Of a stretch of DNA of 64,000 nucleotides, positions 62,251 to 64,000 are shown piece after piece (the stretch's first letter is position 1; each line of letters starts with the position of its first letter). The notes beneath the pieces are model-generated. The model worked only from the letters and a program-made list of their open reading frames with translations, was not told the DNA's origin and made no database searches. Location of the stretch: positions 248,001 through 312,000 of the forward strand of contig NZ_JACJQL010000002.1 in the NCBI RefSeq assembly GCF_014696625.1. Direction: 5' to 3'. The position numbers were made by a program, and so were the translations under genes. The stretch is from Nostoc parmelioides FACHB-3921 (GTDB lineage: Bacteria > Cyanobacteriota > Cyanobacteriia > Cyanobacteriales > Nostocaceae).

Positions 62251-62928
62251 CTATTTTAAATATTCTTTGTTAGATAGATAATTCTCTATATTTTCTAATA
62301 TTTCCTTTAAATAAGAAATAACTCTTTTTTGAATTTCAAGTAATTCGTCCGCAGTAGCATTTCTACCAACCTCCTCAAATGATTTAAAACCGTGTGCCAG
62401 ATCATTCCTATTAGTCTTAACAGTTAATAAGTCGCTACCATCTTTAGTTTTTTTAGCATTTGTTTTACAGGAGAAACCATACATCTCAGATGTTTGTCGT
62501 ATTTTTCTTGCGTCAAGATTCCCTGAAAATAATTTTTCTTTATCAAAACTGCTAGATATGATATCACATGAAATATTATTTATACTTTGTAAAAGAGTGT
62601 CAGTAGAGTTGTTATCCTTGAAATTTTTAATAATAATTTTTTTGATTTTATCGGTGACATCGTCAAAAGAAATATTTTTATTTTGAAATTCATCAAAAAT
62701 TGTTGTAATTGCATTACGCATTGTGGATTCTATCAGGTTATACAGTAATAAGAACCCTGTTGCTTTGAGAGTTTTCTCTAAATTATTGTTTATTAATTTA
62801 ATTTTGGTATTCTTATCATTACCCATGCTTAATTTGATTGAACCTTGCTCTAAATTTTTCAAAAATAAAAAATATCTACTAACTTCTTGAGCGCGTTCAT
62901 CAAAATCTTTAAATAACGTACTTTTCAT
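62251..62928 (-). CDS. MAE_28990-type HEPN-like nuclease
   Basis: A 225-residue, mostly helical protein. The motif RNDLAHG near residue 173 is the Rx4H motif of HEPN-domain RNases (Arg and His act in RNA cleavage). The rest, starting DERAQEVSRYFLFLKNLE and FLLLYNLIESTMRNAITTIFDEF, fits the MAE_28990/MAE_18760 HEPN family. Its ATG shares the A of the upstream gene's TAA stop (TAATG), so translation is coupled with the DUF262 protein. Proposed role: RNA-cutting effector of a defence or stress module. Confidence 0.75.
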   Translation of the reverse strand: MKSTLFKDFDERAQEVSRYFLFLKNLEQGSIKLSMGNDKNTKIKLINNNLEKTLKATGFLLLYNLIESTMRNAITTIFDEFQNKNISFDDVTDKIKKIIIKNFKDNNSTDTLLQSINNISCDIISSSFDKEKLFSGNLDARKIRQTSEMYGFSCKTNAKKTKDGSDLLTVKTNRNDLAHGFKSFEEVGRNATADELLEIQKRVISYLKEILENIENYLSNKEYLK

Positions 62929-64000
62929 TAATTCCCCAGAAGCTGATCACGAACATAATGAATACGATTAGTGACTTTATTTTGAGAACTATATGTATCA
63001 GATTTAGTATAATCTTTAAATGCTTGACTATCTAAAAAATCAGTTGATTTTGGAGTTAAATTCGGTCTTTCTCTTAATGCTAGAGCGACACCTACACAAA
63101 TGGATTCAAATTTAATTCTAGTCGTCGGTTCATATTGATTCTTTGTTTTTCGATAAATATGTAAAGCATCAGGAAAATACTTTCTTACAAATTCCAAGAC
63201 TGCATAAAATTCCCTCTTCATTTCATCAATATTTAATGACTTAGATTGATTTTCTTGTTCTAAATAATTGTTTAAAAACTTATGCACTTTTCTGTCAGAA
63301 TCAGAGTAATTTTGATAATTATTTAAAAATGCAAAAAAACGTAAAACATATTCTTGTGGGTCTCTTTTAGCGATTTCAGTTTTAGTAAAAGAGCATAAGT
63401 CTAGAAGTTGTTGATATTTTGATAATTCCTCAACTAGATCGAGAAATTTACCTGGTTTACCTCCTCGGCGTTTCTCCATTTCATTTAATTCAACACTACC
63501 GCTATTAATTCTTTCAAAGACATCCCTTCTGATTTCTTCATTTGCTTCTTTTGTTAATATAATCATTTTAATAGTAGTCCTCTTAAAACGTCTTTGACGT
63601 GGTAGTGGTAAATCTTCAAAAGTAAACCCATTCAAAGTTTTTAATTTTTCAAGATTTTGTAATTTAAGTTCATTTTTGATAAACCTAGTTAAAGTACGAA
63701 TACGTTGTGTACCATCTATAATTTCTAACCGTGCTAAATCTTCTGAACCTGATATATCAGCAACAAAAATGTAAGGTATTGGTAAACCTAAAATCAAAGA
63801 TTCAATAAATTTTGATTGTCTATCGTCATCCCAAGACATTTCTCGTTGATAGTCTGGAATAAATAATTCATTTTCATCTTCTTCTCTTCCCTCTAAATAT
63901 TTTTGAATAATTACTTCTATCGGGTATTCTAAGGTGTTATAGTCAACACGCTTTGTTTTGTCACGAATTTCTATTTCAGCATTTTCTTTGTCTTCGTCTG
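62928..64000 (-). CDS. DUF262 (GmrSD N-terminal) protein, 5' end outside window
   Basis: The frame stays open to the right edge; 357 residues are visible and the true start lies beyond. The visible part has IPDYQREMSWDDDRQSKFIESLILGLPIPYIF and, 30 residues later, IDGTQRIRTLTRF, the two hallmarks of DUF262, whose usual motif is DGQQR; here it is DGTQR. DUF262 is a ParB-like nucleotidase domain used in GmrSD-type restriction of modified phage DNA. An Arg-rich region KRRGGKPGK lies mid-protein. No GmrD-like C-terminal nuclease is seen; the downstream HEPN gene may provide the effector. Confidence 0.8.
   Translation of the reverse strand, partial: DEDKENAEIEIRDKTKRVDYNTLEYPIEVIIQKYLEGREEDENELFIPDYQREMSWDDDRQSKFIESLILGLPIPYIFVADISGSEDLARLEIIDGTQRIRTLTRFIKNELKLQNLEKLKTLNGFTFEDLPLPRQRRFKRTTIKMIILTKEANEEIRRDVFERINSGSVELNEMEKRRGGKPGKFLDLVEELSKYQQLLDLCSFTKTEIAKRDPQEYVLRFFAFLNNYQNYSDSDRKVHKFLNNYLEQENQSKSLNIDEMKREFYAVLEFVRKYFPDALHIYRKTKNQYEPTTRIKFESICVGVALALRERPNLTPKSTDFLDSQAFKDYTKSDTYSSQNKVTNRIHYVRDQLLGN

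Overview
The window comes from a filamentous, heterocyst-forming cyanobacterium of the Nostoc/Anabaena/Trichormus group. The signs are frequent GCGATCGC (HIP1) octamers, photosystem II assembly genes (psb27, psb28), a CnfR/PatB-type nif regulator beside a nif-type ferredoxin and a second-type cytochrome oxidase operon, a DevBCA-type exporter, and many heptanucleotide tandem repeats (CCCCAAT, TCAATAG, TTAGTCA, CAACAGT) between genes. The order cnfR/patB - fdxB - coxBAC matches what I recall of Anabaena PCC 7120. No tRNA, rRNA, CRISPR array or intact insertion sequence was seen.

Layout. (1) 0.2-2 kb: an SGNH hydrolase-like membrane protein and a fibrillin-like protein. (2) 2.2-18.5 kb: an island that reads as support for micro-oxic nitrogen fixation: cnfR/patB, fdxB, coxB-coxA-coxC, a TPR protein, a 55-residue peptide, a cysteine-dioxygenase-like cupin, a His-tailed nitrogenase-associated ArsC-like protein, cysK, small unknown genes, an LLM flavin oxidoreductase operon, a Coq4 homologue and a NifX-family protein. 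The cnfR-fdxB gap holds a perfect GTA-N8-TAC palindrome with a correctly spaced -10 box pointing at cnfR, so NtcA control is a testable proposal. (3) 19-26.6 kb: an orphan sugar permease, prolyl oligopeptidase, and a TetR gene divergent from a devBCA exporter, with an operator-like palindrome inside the exporter's likely promoter. (4) 27-34 kb: stress/envelope genes (acidic hydrophilic protein, CAAD membrane protein, BON lipoprotein, duplicated 17M-like protein) and a 1043-residue membrane protein with seven degenerate repeats. (5) 34-40.5 kb: psb28, moaB, the bolA-grxD pair, aroC followed by a nuclease fragment, a SemiSWEET, a radical SAM protein, and two small proteins. (6) 40.7-47.3 kb: two tandem RTX-type calcium-binding secreted proteins sharing a near-identical C-terminal half. 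(7) 47.9-62.2 kb: polA, an alpha/beta hydrolase, a ParE toxin-antitoxin pair, a GHL10-like protein, psb27, a helical-repeat protein, a PabC-like enzyme, ftsH, uvsE and an Hsp70-like gene. (8) 62.2-64 kb: an AT-rich, HIP1-free DUF262-HEPN gene pair running off the right edge, a likely defence module.

Functional assignments come from motifs read by eye. Starts were moved from upstream TTG/GTG codons to internal ATGs where signal peptides, ribosome-binding sites or repeat-derived sequence made that better.
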